Source: Candidatus Nanopelagicaceae bacterium
Lineage (GTDB): Bacteria; Actinomycetota; Actinomycetes; Nanopelagicales; Nanopelagicaceae
Assembly (NCBI GenBank): GCA_018882735.1
Contig: VERH01000010.1
Coordinates: forward strand, 1-37,867
Length of the DNA: 37,867 bases
Direction of reading: 5' to 3'
The notes beneath the pieces are model-generated. The model saw nothing but the letters and a program-made list of their open reading frames with translations. It had not been told where the DNA came from and did no database searches. Shown piece by piece: positions 1 to 7,168 of this stretch. Position 1 is the stretch's first letter. Every line of letters starts with the position of its first letter. Position numbers and translations under genes: made by a program.

Positions 1-22
1 GCCATAGTTTTCGCCGAGTTTC

Positions 23-568
23 TTAAGTCCTTAGTAGCGAGATTATTTCAACTTCGGGATGGGTCTTATTTATGAGTGATCTCCCTTGAAGGAAGGAGAT
101 CTCAAGAAGGAAAATGTGGGCTAAAGTTTTTGCGCCGGTGTAGCCAACCAATTCATGACACGCGAGTGCTGTTCCTCCCGTTGCGAGTACATCGTCGACG
201 ATTACGACATTGGTCGTAGGGTCAATTAAATCTTTATGCATCTCCAAGGCGTCAAAACCATATTCGAGTTGGTAGTCCTTGCGATGGACATCGCGCGGAA
301 GTTTTCCTGGCTTTCTAACGGTTACGAAACCAATTCCGAGCGCCTTTGCTAGAGCCCCACCGAGAATGAATCCACGGCTTTCGATTCCAACAATCGCTTC
401 AACCTTTGGGGTGATTGCGGAGATCTTTCGCGCCAACTCATCGATAACAACCGAGAAGCCCTCGCCATCGGCCAATAAGGGGGTTATATCTTTGAAAAGG
501 ATTCCAGGTTTTGGATAATCAGGTACATCTGCGATTAAGGAGAGCGCTCGCTCCAGCGATGTAGCCAC
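23..568 (-). CDS. apt: Adenine phosphoribosyltransferase
   Basis: This enzyme salvages adenine by joining it to PRPP to form AMP and pyrophosphate in the cytosol. The 181-residue product has the usual family length. It carries the APT signature GIESRGFILG at 61-70 and the PRPP-binding loop VVIVDDVLATGGTA at 121-134. The start is GTG at 568; no in-frame ATG lies just upstream, and a TATGCT box six bases before the GTG fits a leaderless start. The gene follows tRNA-Leu on the same strand by about 23 bp. In many actinobacteria apt sits next to relA and secDF, so its neighbours here differ. The identification is secure. Confidence 0.95.
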   Translation of the reverse strand: MATSLERALSLIADVPDYPKPGILFKDITPLLADGEGFSVVIDELARKISAITPKVEAIVGIESRGFILGGALAKALGIGFVTVRKPGKLPRDVHRKDYQLEYGFDALEMHKDLIDPTTNVVIVDDVLATGGTALACHELVGYTGAKTLAHIFLLEISFLQGRSLINKTHPEVEIISLLRT

Positions 569-574
569 GGCCGG

Positions 575-580
575 AGCATA
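575..580 (-). promoter_or_regulatory. Candidate -10 box of apt (leaderless)
   Basis: On the minus strand TATGCT is followed by exactly six bases and the GTG start of apt. This spacing puts transcription start at or next to the start codon. The -35 region would fall inside the 3' part of the tRNA-Leu gene. Confidence 0.5.
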
Positions 581-591
581 ACCATCAATAG

Positions 592-675
592 TGTCCGAAA
601 GGGGACTTGAACCCCTAATCTCTTTCGAGAACTAGCACCTCAAGCTAGCGCGTCTGCCAATTCCGCCACCCGGAC
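592..675 (-). tRNA. tRNA-Leu (anticodon GAG)
   Basis: On the minus strand a cloverleaf can be drawn with acceptor strand GTCCGGG pairing with TTCGGAC (two G-U pairs) and discriminator A. The D arm begins TGGCGGAATTGG, and the anticodon loop TTGAGGT sits on a CTAGC/GCTAG stem, giving GAG. A long variable arm follows, typical of class II leucine tRNAs, then the T arm with GGTTCAAGTCC. It reads CUC and CUU codons. The 3' CCA is not encoded. It lies between apt and the divergent M20 peptidase gene. Confidence 0.95.
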
Positions 676-686
676 AAGAGACGGCA

Positions 687-693
687 TACTTTA
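687..693. promoter_or_regulatory. Overlapping divergent -10 boxes for M20 peptidase and tRNA-Leu
   Basis: On the plus strand TACTTT (687-692) is five bases before the ATG of the M20 peptidase gene, a leaderless arrangement. On the minus strand the same bases read TAAAGT (688-693), twelve bases before the tRNA-Leu 5' end. The two -10 elements share five bases, so the two promoters would compete for polymerase. Confidence 0.45.
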
Positions 694-697
694 GCCC

Positions 698-2017
698 ATG
701 GAACTTACCCCTGCTTTACGCGAAGAACTTGAGGCTGATGTTGTAACTCTATGCCAGGAATTGATCCGTATTCCGAGCGTTAACTTCGGCGAAGGTAAAG
801 GCGATGAAGAAGCCGCTGCGCAATATGTTGCAGCCAAATTGCAAGAAGTGGGAATTCCTTCGAGAGTTTACGAAAGTGCTCCAAAGCGTTGCTCTGTAGT
901 GGCCGAATTAGAGGGCACAGATCCCTCACTTCCTGGCTTAGTGGTTCATGGACATCTTGATGTCGTGCCGGCAAATGCTGCAGATTGGAGCGTCGACCCA
1001 TTCTCGGGGTTGCTAAAGGATGGATGCATTTGGGGTCGTGGCGCGGTTGATATGAAAAATATGGATGCGATGATTTTGGCGGTCTTCCGACTTTGGGCAA
1101 GACATGGATTTAAACCAAAACGCAAAATAGTCATTGTCTTCTTTGGCGATGAAGAGGCTGGAGGAATTTTTGGCTCTCGTTGGATGGCCCAGAACCACCC
1201 AGAAGTTTTCGCAGGATGTTCAGAAGCGGTCTCGGAGGTTGGGGGCTTCTCTCTTACTTTGAGCACCGGTAAGCGAATTTATGCGATCGAGACCGCGGAA
1301 AAAGGAATTGAGTGGATGAAATTGACCGCAACTGGTCTTGCTGGGCATGGCTCCATGATTAATAAAGAAAATGCAGTCACAAGGCTTGCGGATGCTATTT
1401 CACGAATCGGCAATTACAAATGGCCCCAGCGGATGACTAAAACTAACGAGGCGCTTCTTCGAGCAGTCGGCGAACTTACTGGCCACAAGTATGACCCAGA
1501 GAATCTAACTCCAATACTTAATGAGCTCGGTTCAATTTCACGGATGCTCGGCGCCACGCTAACCAATACTGCGAATCCCTCGATGCTTGAGGCTGGATAT
1601 AAAGCTAACGTGATCCCACAGAGCGCGAGCGCAGTTGTAGATGGAAGAACCATTCCCGGCTTTGAAAAAGAGCTGCTGGATACTGTCAAGGAATTAGCTG
1701 GTGAACATGTCAAAGTGGAGTCCCTCGTTTCAGATATCCCACTTGAAGTTGAATTTAAGGGGCCACTTGTCGAGAAGATGATCGATGCTATAAAGGCTGA
1801 GGATCCTGAGGGGATTCCAGTTCCTTATTTGATGAGCGGTGGAACTGACAACAAAGCGCTAGCCAAACTGGGAATCGCAGGTTACGGATTTAGTCCGTTG
1901 AAATTGCCACCAGAGTTGGATTTCCTCTCGCTCTTCCACGGTGTTGATGAGAGGGTGCCGGTAGATTCACTCAAATTCGGCGCAAGGTCACTTCATCACT
2001 TCTTGGTGCATGCGTAA
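698..2017 (+). CDS. M20-family metallopeptidase (dipeptidase / deacylase-like)
   Basis: A 439-residue zinc-dependent amidohydrolase of the M20/M25/M40 family, probably cytosolic, cleaving a small peptide or N-acyl amino acid. The metal ligands are visible in order: HGHLD at 84-88, GRGAVDMK at 113-120 and GDEEAGG at 150-156. The lid domain follows in the middle of the chain (about 200-320), and a C-terminal stretch near MSGGTDNKAL supplies the last ligand region. The ATG at 698 is supported by a -10 box five bases upstream and no Shine-Dalgarno. Its stop codon abuts the stop of the convergent aldo/keto reductase with no base between them. Exact substrate cannot be read from sequence. Confidence 0.9.
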   Translation: MELTPALREELEADVVTLCQELIRIPSVNFGEGKGDEEAAAQYVAAKLQEVGIPSRVYESAPKRCSVVAELEGTDPSLPGLVVHGHLDVVPANAADWSVDPFSGLLKDGCIWGRGAVDMKNMDAMILAVFRLWARHGFKPKRKIVIVFFGDEEAGGIFGSRWMAQNHPEVFAGCSEAVSEVGGFSLTLSTGKRIYAIETAEKGIEWMKLTATGLAGHGSMINKENAVTRLADAISRIGNYKWPQRMTKTNEALLRAVGELTGHKYDPENLTPILNELGSISRMLGATLTNTANPSMLEAGYKANVIPQSASAVVDGRTIPGFEKELLDTVKELAGEHVKVESLVSDIPLEVEFKGPLVEKMIDAIKAEDPEGIPVPYLMSGGTDNKALAKLGIAGYGFSPLKLPPELDFLSLFHGVDERVPVDSLKFGARSLHHFLVHA

Positions 2018-2965
2018 TTAGTTTCTAGAGATATCGTCCAAAGCTTCGCGGACGGGCGCTGGAAGTACTACCGATTCACTAGTGAGAATCCCTCTTAACT
2101 GGGCTGCAGTTCTCGCTCCGATTACCGATGAGGTAACTCCGGGCGCATCGCGCACCCAAGCTAAGGAGACCTCAAGAGGAGATAGACCAAGACCATCGGC
2201 TGCAACGAAAACTGCTTCAACTATTTTTCCGGCTCGATCATCAAGATACGGTTCAATGAAATTGGCGAAGTGTGGACTAGCGCCTCGGGAATCCGATGGC
2301 AGTCCGCCACGATATTTCCCAGTTAAAACGCCTCTACCTAATGGTGACCATGCCAAGAACCCAATGCCGAGCGCTGTGGCAGCCGGTAGAACTTCGCGCT
2401 CTATTTTGCGATTTAAGAGCGAGTACTCATTCTGGGTACTCGAGATTGGCGCTCTGCCAAATAATGGATTCTGTAGCGTTGCGGCTCGAGAGGTTTGCCA
2501 ACCTGAGAAATTCGAGATGCCGGCATAGCGCGCCCGACCAGAGAGAACTGCTTGATCCAGGGCGCTTAAAGTTTCTTCCAACGGAACATTTGGATCCCAG
2601 GTATGAACCTGCCATAAATCAACGTAATCAACTCCAAGTCGTCCCAACGAACGATCAAGGTCGCCAAGGAGAGAGGTTTTAGAGTTATCTACAACTCGCT
2701 CTCCAGTCTTAAATGAGATGCCCGCTTTCGTCGCGATTACTAGTTCTTCACGAGGCGCGAGCACTCCGATTAAACCTCCGAGTACTCTCTCGCTATCGCC
2801 ATCGCCATAAACCGCTGCGGTATCAATGAAATTTCCACCCGCATCTAAGAAGAGCCGGAGTTGTTCCGCCGCCTCGTGTTCATCGGTATCTCGACCCCAG
2901 GTCATTGTTCCAAGGCCGAGTCGAGAAAGGCGCAACCCGGAATTGCCAACCTGACGTTTTTCCAT
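2018..2965 (-). CDS. Aldo/keto reductase
   Basis: An NADPH-dependent oxidoreductase with the TIM-barrel aldo/keto reductase fold, acting on an unknown carbonyl substrate. The catalytic tetrad regions are visible: DTAAVYGDGDSE (Asp, Tyr), VIATKAG (Lys) and LWQVHTWD (His). The C-terminal SSVIGART is the usual 2'-phosphate binding loop of the family. Two ATGs lie six bases apart (2971 and 2965). I chose the second, giving 315 residues, because a TAGGGT box sits seven bases before it, whereas the first ATG is only one base from the box. The gene is divergent from the histidine phosphatase and convergent with the M20 peptidase. Confidence 0.9.
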   Translation of the reverse strand: MEKRQVGNSGLRLSRLGLGTMTWGRDTDEHEAAEQLRLFLDAGGNFIDTAAVYGDGDSERVLGGLIGVLAPREELVIATKAGISFKTGERVVDNSKTSLLGDLDRSLGRLGVDYVDLWQVHTWDPNVPLEETLSALDQAVLSGRARYAGISNFSGWQTSRAATLQNPLFGRAPISSTQNEYSLLNRKIEREVLPAATALGIGFLAWSPLGRGVLTGKYRGGLPSDSRGASPHFANFIEPYLDDRAGKIVEAVFVAADGLGLSPLEVSLAWVRDAPGVTSSVIGARTAAQLRGILTSESVVLPAPVREALDDISRN

Positions 2966-2972
2966 GGCCATG

Positions 2973-2978
2973 ACCCTA
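2973..2978 (-). promoter_or_regulatory. Candidate -10 box of the aldo/keto reductase
   Basis: TAGGGT on the minus strand, seven bases before the second ATG of the aldo/keto reductase gene. The same hexamer with the same kind of spacing precedes the PAC2 gene. Confidence 0.45.
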
Positions 2979-3014
2979 GCAAGAGTTAAGCGAGATAGAA
3001 CGGATATTCCTCGT

Positions 3015-3020
3015 TACGCT
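3015..3020 (+). promoter_or_regulatory. Candidate -10 box of the phosphatase-DUF3090-SCO1664 unit
   Basis: TACGCT followed by six bases and the ATG at 3027. This decides the phosphatase start, because upstream in-frame ATGs lie inside the divergent gene and its promoter. Confidence 0.5.
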
Positions 3021-3026
3021 TCGAAC

Positions 3027-3752
3027 ATGACCTTGATTTACCTCTTAAGGCATTGTGAATCATCCGCAAACCAAGAAGGCATCCTTGCCGGTAGGACTGC
3101 GAAGATAGGTTTATCGAAGAGAGGGGCGCGACAAGCCAAAAAGTTAGCCGCAACTTTAAATCGAGAGTCGTTCACGAAAATCTATGTAAGTCCGCTCCAA
3201 AGATGTGTTGAAACGATAGAACCTTTCCTAAAGAGTTCCAGGAGAAGGGCCATTTCAGAGCCACTTTTTCTTGAGATGGATTATGGTAAATGGAGCGGTC
3301 GGAAGCTCTCAGAGCTTCGTCGAGAGAGACTATGGAAACTGATTCAAAAGAAACCTTCTAGTGTGAAATTTCCATCTGGTGAAAGTTTTCTTTCAGCTGA
3401 AAGGCGAATTAGAAAAGGACTAAATAAGGTCGCTCGGGCCAACCCAAAAGGAAAGGTCTTAGTCGTTTCGCATGGCGATCCGATAAAGATCGCTGTACAA
3501 CTTTCTCTTAAAGGCGATCTTGATCTATTCCAACGAGTTGTCATAGATCCAGGCTCGGTGACCATAATGGACTGGCCCAGTGGCACGCTAATTGGCACAA
3601 ATATCCCTGCGCAATCTTTAGGTAGTACAGCGCTAGGAAATAGATCGATAGGAAAGAGATCGATAGGAAAGAGTGGCAAGCGATTTAGTAAGTCAATGTT
3701 AAGTAACCGAAGAGTTCTTGGCGGAGGAACCGATGTCTCGCCTCGTATTTGA
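3027..3752 (+). CDS. Histidine phosphatase family protein (phosphoglycerate-mutase-like)
   Basis: A 241-residue branch-1 histidine phosphatase, the type that in actinobacteria sits next to DUF3090 and SCO1664-family genes (Rv2135c-like, from memory). The phosphoacceptor motif reads LLRHCES at 6-12, with His9 in place and Cys where the family usually has Gly. SPLQR at 55-59, Glu83 and the second catalytic His149 (VVSHGDP) are present. After about residue 185 the protein ends in a basic, Ser/Gly/Lys/Arg-rich tail containing a five-residue repeat (see 3635-3673). The ATG at 3027 fits a leaderless start. The 3' end overlaps DUF3090 by 20 bp, suggesting coupled translation. The substrate is unknown. 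Confidence 0.85.
   Translation: MTLIYLLRHCESSANQEGILAGRTAKIGLSKRGARQAKKLAATLNRESFTKIYVSPLQRCVETIEPFLKSSRRRAISEPLFLEMDYGKWSGRKLSELRRERLWKLIQKKPSSVKFPSGESFLSAERRIRKGLNKVARANPKGKVLVVSHGDPIKIAVQLSLKGDLDLFQRVVIDPGSVTIMDWPSGTLIGTNIPAQSLGSTALGNRSIGKRSIGKSGKRFSKSMLSNRRVLGGGTDVSPRI
3635..3673 (+). repeat. 15-bp in-frame tandem repeat in the phosphatase tail
   Basis: Two full units, AGGAAATAGATCGAT (3635-3649) and AGGAAAGAGATCGAT (3650-3664), differ at one base. A nine-base third unit follows. The repeat is in frame and encodes G-N/K-R-S-I repeated units in a basic tail. Confidence 0.8.
3723..3727 (+). promoter_or_regulatory. Shine-Dalgarno of DUF3090
   Basis: GGAGG lies five bases before the ATG at 3733, inside the end of the phosphatase gene. 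It supports that ATG over the TTG at 3718. Confidence 0.7.
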
Positions 3753-4290
3753 ATTTCTTAAACCGGAGAGATTTCTGGTTGGAACAGTTGGGGTCCCTGG
3801 GGAGCGGGAGTTCTACCTGCAAATCAAAGGGGAGAGCTTTGGAAAGCAGACCCTGGCAAGTTTCGCGCTAGAGAAAGCCCAGGCGGCGGCGTTAGCCGAT
3901 CGCTGTCGCCAGATGATTCGAGAAGTAACGCCAAATCTGTCTATTCCAGTAGCTGATCTCGCGCCCCTGGAAACTCCGATCGAATCAGAATTCGCTCTGG
4001 GAGTTATGTCTTTATCTTGGACTCCGCAAGAAGAACTCTTTCTCTTCGAAGGTCAGTCCATGGCAGATCCGCTTACTGATGAGATTTTTGAAGAGTTAAT
4101 TAACGATGATGTCCCGGGCGCACCTCCAGTAGTTCGAGCGCGGTTAACGGGAGAGGATTTATTGATTTTTGCGCGACGGACTGAACTAGTGGTTAATGCG
4201 GGTCGACAACCCTGCGTATTCTGTGGCGGTCCCATTAATCCAGGCGGTCATCTCTGTCCCCGCGCCAATGGATACCGGCGACAGAACTAA
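3733..4290 (+). CDS. DUF3090 family protein
   Basis: A 185-residue conserved actinobacterial protein of unknown function. The start MSRLVFEF is typical of the family, and the C-terminus holds a zinc-ribbon-like motif, CVFCGG then HLCPRANGYRR, with three Cys and one His as likely metal ligands. The gene sits in the conserved block phosphatase - DUF3090 - SCO1664-family - mshC (Rv2135c-Rv2134c-Rv2133c order, from memory). It overlaps the phosphatase by 20 bp and precedes the SCO1664-family gene by 8 bp, so the three are one transcription unit. The molecular role is not known; a link to the kinase-like neighbour is only inferred from gene order. Confidence 0.85.
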   Translation: MSRLVFEFLKPERFLVGTVGVPGEREFYLQIKGESFGKQTLASFALEKAQAAALADRCRQMIREVTPNLSIPVADLAPLETPIESEFALGVMSLSWTPQEELFLFEGQSMADPLTDEIFEELINDDVPGAPPVVRARLTGEDLLIFARRTELVVNAGRQPCVFCGGPINPGGHLCPRANGYRRQN

Positions 4291-4298
4291 GAAATATT

Positions 4299-5021
4299 AT
4301 GAACGCATCTACGCAACTATCGGTAGCTGAGTTATCTAGCGCAGAACTAGTGGTAGAGGGTCGACTGGTTGACGCATCGAATGCAACCTTATTCTGTGAA
4401 CTTAAGTTGGAAGATGGCGCAACTGGAGTTAGGAAAGTCGTCTATAAACCAATCGCGGGAGAACGACCTTTATGGGATTTTCCTGATGGCAATCTCGCTG
4501 GGCGAGAGGTCGCTGCATACCTTGTTAGTAACCTTGGCGGATTCAACCTTGTCCCAACAACAGTAATGCGTGAAGGTCCGTTCGGACCTGGAGCGGTTCA
4601 AGAGTGGATTCATGTAGACCCTGAGTTGGATGTCATTGCTTTTGCCCAGAGTGCGGACCCACGGCTACGCGTCATGGCGCTCTTCGATTACATCATCAAT
4701 AACACCGACAGAAAATTTGGTCATGTCCTGATCACTCATGAAGGAATTCTCTTCGGCTGTGATCATGGAGTTTCGTTTCATAAAGAGTTCAAGCTTCGAA
4801 CGGTAATTTGGCAATTTGCCGGCTTGGAGATTAACGCCGACGAACTTGCACTCATAGAGAGACTTTTGAGTAGATTTGAAGAACTTGAACTAGGCCTTTC
4901 CCCATATATCAATAGCGAGGAGATTGCTGCGCTTAAAGTTCGCCTAGAGAGCCTAAAGAAGGAACCTCACTTCCCGTTTCCAAATCCGAATTGGCCCGCT
5001 ATCCCGTGGCCCCCGGTCTAA
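4299..5021 (+). CDS. SCO1664-family kinase-like protein
   Basis: A 240-residue protein matching the SCO1664 family, which has distant similarity to the PI3/4-kinase and HipA folds. Visible elements are a Lys-containing strand VVYKPIAGERPLWDFP near residues 47-62, an FDYIINNTDRKFGHVL stretch near 130-145 resembling the HipA/PI-kinase catalytic loop (Asp, Asn, Asp-Arg), and LFGCDHGVSFH near 150-160 that would supply the metal-binding Asp. It could therefore be an ATP-dependent kinase or nucleotidyltransferase, but no substrate is known. It follows DUF3090 closely and ends 26 bp before mshC, which appears to have its own promoter. Confidence 0.8.
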   Translation: MNASTQLSVAELSSAELVVEGRLVDASNATLFCELKLEDGATGVRKVVYKPIAGERPLWDFPDGNLAGREVAAYLVSNLGGFNLVPTTVMREGPFGPGAVQEWIHVDPELDVIAFAQSADPRLRVMALFDYIINNTDRKFGHVLITHEGILFGCDHGVSFHKEFKLRTVIWQFAGLEINADELALIERLLSRFEELELGLSPYINSEEIAALKVRLESLKKEPHFPFPNPNWPAIPWPPV

Positions 5022-5035
5022 ACTCAATATTTGTA

Positions 5036-5041
5036 TAGGCT
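5036..5041 (+). promoter_or_regulatory. Candidate -10 box of mshC
   Basis: TAGGCT is followed by six bases and the ATG at 5048, a leaderless spacing. It lies in the 26-bp gap after the SCO1664-family gene. Confidence 0.45.
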
Positions 5042-5047
5042 TTTCAT

Positions 5048-6298
5048 ATGCGTAGTTGGCCTTCCGTTTATCTGCCTCCTTCTGATGTCTCGACGGAGCA
5101 TCCAGTTCTTCGACTAACCGATAGCTACAAGAACGAAGTAATAGAGCTTAAAGATTTACCGATAACTTCTTATGTTTGCGGAATTACACCTTACGATGCA
5201 ACGCATCTTGGTCATGCCGCCACCTATCTGACCTTTGATCTGATTCATAGATTTGTAATTGCCTCAGGCAAGAAACTTCACTACACGCAGAACATCACCG
5301 ATATCGATGACCCATTATTGGAGCGCGCTAAACGCGATAACCAAAACTGGGAGGACTTGGCGACTTCCCAGATTGAACTTTTTAGAGAAGATATGACTGA
5401 ACTTCGAGTATTGCCACCCGATAATTATTTGGGTGTAGTAGAGAGTATGCCGAAGGTGATTGAGCACATCATGGCTCTTATCAATACTGGCAATACCTAT
5501 GAGTTACAGGGGGACATCTATCTTGATTTAAACGCGATCCCAGATGCGCTAACTGACTTACCGGTTTCGCTTGATGAAGCACTTGCTATTTTTGCTGCGA
5601 GAGGGGGAGATCCCGGCAGAACAGGAAAACGCCATCCCCTAGATACCCTTATTTGGTCTGCGCAGCGCCCAGGTGAACCAAGTTGGGAGAGTCCTTTTGG
5701 AAACGGTCGACCTGGTTGGCACATCGAGTGTGTCGCTATTGCTTTGGACACTCTTACTGGGCAACCTTGGGGAAACGCGGAAAGCAGTACTTCGATTTCA
5801 CTACAAGGTGGTGGTAGCGATCTTCGGTTCCCACATCACTATATGACCAGCGTGCAAGCTCGTGCCATAACCGGTAGGAAATTTGCGCGGGTCTATCTGC
5901 ATGCCGGCATGATTGCCTGGCAGGGCGAAAAAATGAGTAAGAGTCTTGGAAACTTGGTCTTTGTCTCCAAATTACGCGAAGTGGGTTGGAGCGGCAACGA
6001 AATCCGATTAGCGCTGATAAATCGAGACTATCGCACGGATTTGAACTGGGAGATGGGCTTACTTGAAGAGGCGAGATTCAATCTTCAGCGCATCAACTCT
6101 GCGCTCTCCCGTGAAGAGGTTGCTCCCACACAAAACATTGTGTTGGAAATTCGCAACTCCCTCTCCAATGACCTTAATGTTCAAGGTGCAATCAAGGCGG
6201 TACTTGAGTGGTGCAAAGAGACGGAAGCGGGAGCTGGGGGTGGTAGTGCGGGCGAACTTTCGCGCGCTCTAGATCTATACCTCGGAATTGCTCTCTAG
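5048..6298 (+). CDS. mshC: Cysteine:GlcN-Ins ligase (mycothiol synthesis)
   Basis: MshC joins cysteine, activated with ATP, to the amino group of GlcN-inositol, the fourth step of mycothiol synthesis. The 416-residue product is a class-I aminoacyl-tRNA-synthetase fold derived from CysRS. Cys44, the HIGH-like motif THLGHA at 52-57, a WHIEC segment with Cys228, FPHH at 261-264 (Zn site) and EKMSKS at 294-299 are all seen. The RPGEPSWESPFGNGRPGWH stretch is conserved in this subfamily. Mycothiol is confined to actinobacteria, so this gene is a strong marker of the phylum. Its TAG stop overlaps the TAG of the convergent PAC2 gene in the palindrome CTAG (6295-6298). Confidence 0.95.
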   Translation: MRSWPSVYLPPSDVSTEHPVLRLTDSYKNEVIELKDLPITSYVCGITPYDATHLGHAATYLTFDLIHRFVIASGKKLHYTQNITDIDDPLLERAKRDNQNWEDLATSQIELFREDMTELRVLPPDNYLGVVESMPKVIEHIMALINTGNTYELQGDIYLDLNAIPDALTDLPVSLDEALAIFAARGGDPGRTGKRHPLDTLIWSAQRPGEPSWESPFGNGRPGWHIECVAIALDTLTGQPWGNAESSTSISLQGGGSDLRFPHHYMTSVQARAITGRKFARVYLHAGMIAWQGEKMSKSLGNLVFVSKLREVGWSGNEIRLALINRDYRTDLNWEMGLLEEARFNLQRINSALSREEVAPTQNIVLEIRNSLSNDLNVQGAIKAVLEWCKETEAGAGGGSAGELSRALDLYLGIAL

Positions 6299-7140
6299 AT
6301 TCCGGGGTTTCGTCGTAAAAAGCGTTCCACTTCGCGCGCGATTGATTCACCCGTTGCTTCCGGAAGATCAGCAGCATCCTTAGAGGTTTCCAGTTGTTTG
6401 ACGTATTCACCAACTTCAGAATCTTCCGCAGCCATCTGATTTACCTGGGTCTCCCAAGAGGATGAGCGTTCTGGTAAATCTCCTTGTGGAATGGATATAT
6501 CAAGAAAATCTTCTAGGGCATTGATCAGTGCTAGTGATGCTTTTGGACATGGAGGGGTTGAGACATAGTGAGGTACCGAAGCCCAAAGGGATACCGCGTC
6601 GATTCCGCGTTGGTGGGCAGCATCTTGGAGAACTCCAATAATTCCAGTCGGCCCCTCATATTTAGAAATTTCTATTCCTAGACGGTCGGCAACATCTGGG
6701 TGCGCGCCACTACCAGTAACTGTAACGGGACGGGTGTGCGGTGTATCCGAGAGGAGAGCACCGAGCGTAACTGACATGGAAACTTCATAATCATCTGCAA
6801 TATCAAGGAGTTCGTTGGCAAAAGTGCGCCACTTCATCGATGGTTCAATTCCCTTAACGATAAGAAAATCGTTCTCTAGGTGTGGCGTAGAAACTTCAAA
6901 GAGAACGGTATTGGGCCAGATAATCTCCCGAACCACTCTTTCATCAACCTTGATAGACGGACGATTTACTTGAAAATCGTAGTAATCCTCGGGATCCATC
7001 ATTCCTAATTTGTGATGAGTCCAAGATGCAAGAAGATGATTTATTGCTCCTGTGGCTGATTCGCCAGCATCATTCCAACCTTCAAATGCAGCGAGCATGA
7101 TTGGATTTCGAAGCGAGAAGACGCTCTCAAAGAGATGCAT
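6295..7140 (-). CDS. PAC2 family protein
   Basis: A 281-residue member of the PAC2 (proteasome assembly chaperone 2) superfamily, common in actinobacteria beside metH (Rv2125-like). Family features are the N-terminal IMLAAFEGWNDAGESA segment and the central GSGAHPDVADRLGIEISKYEGPTGIIGVL region. The family name comes from eukaryotic homologues; the bacterial function is not established. The C-terminal 60 residues are acidic and probably flexible. The gene is divergent from metH with only 28 bp between the start codons, and convergent with mshC, overlapping it by 4 bp. A TAGGGT box six bases before the ATG fits a leaderless start. Confidence 0.88.
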   Translation of the reverse strand: MHLFESVFSLRNPIMLAAFEGWNDAGESATGAINHLLASWTHHKLGMMDPEDYYDFQVNRPSIKVDERVVREIIWPNTVLFEVSTPHLENDFLIVKGIEPSMKWRTFANELLDIADDYEVSMSVTLGALLSDTPHTRPVTVTGSGAHPDVADRLGIEISKYEGPTGIIGVLQDAAHQRGIDAVSLWASVPHYVSTPPCPKASLALINALEDFLDISIPQGDLPERSSSWETQVNQMAAEDSEVGEYVKQLETSKDAADLPEATGESIAREVERFLRRNPGI

Positions 7141-7146
7141 AAGACC

Positions 7147-7161
7147 ACCCTACGATAAAGT
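7147..7161. promoter_or_regulatory. Back-to-back -10 boxes for PAC2 (-) and metH (+)
   Basis: On the minus strand TAGGGT (7147-7152) is six bases from the PAC2 ATG. On the plus strand TAAAGT (7156-7161) is seven bases from the metH GTG. The whole divergent promoter fits in 28 bp, so each -35 region must lie inside the other gene. There is no room for a cobalamin or SAM riboswitch ahead of metH. Confidence 0.5.
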
Positions 7162-7168
7162 TCGGCTA

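Noticed and set aside
6295-7140. PAC2 gene taken as proof of a functional proteasome
   Set aside because: Bacterial PAC2 proteins occur without proteasomes and the function is unproven; no proteasome subunit gene is in the window.
7052-7168. Upstream extension of the metH frame by 39 codons
   Set aside because: It lies inside the divergent PAC2 gene and its promoter, and the extra residues do not resemble MetH N-termini.
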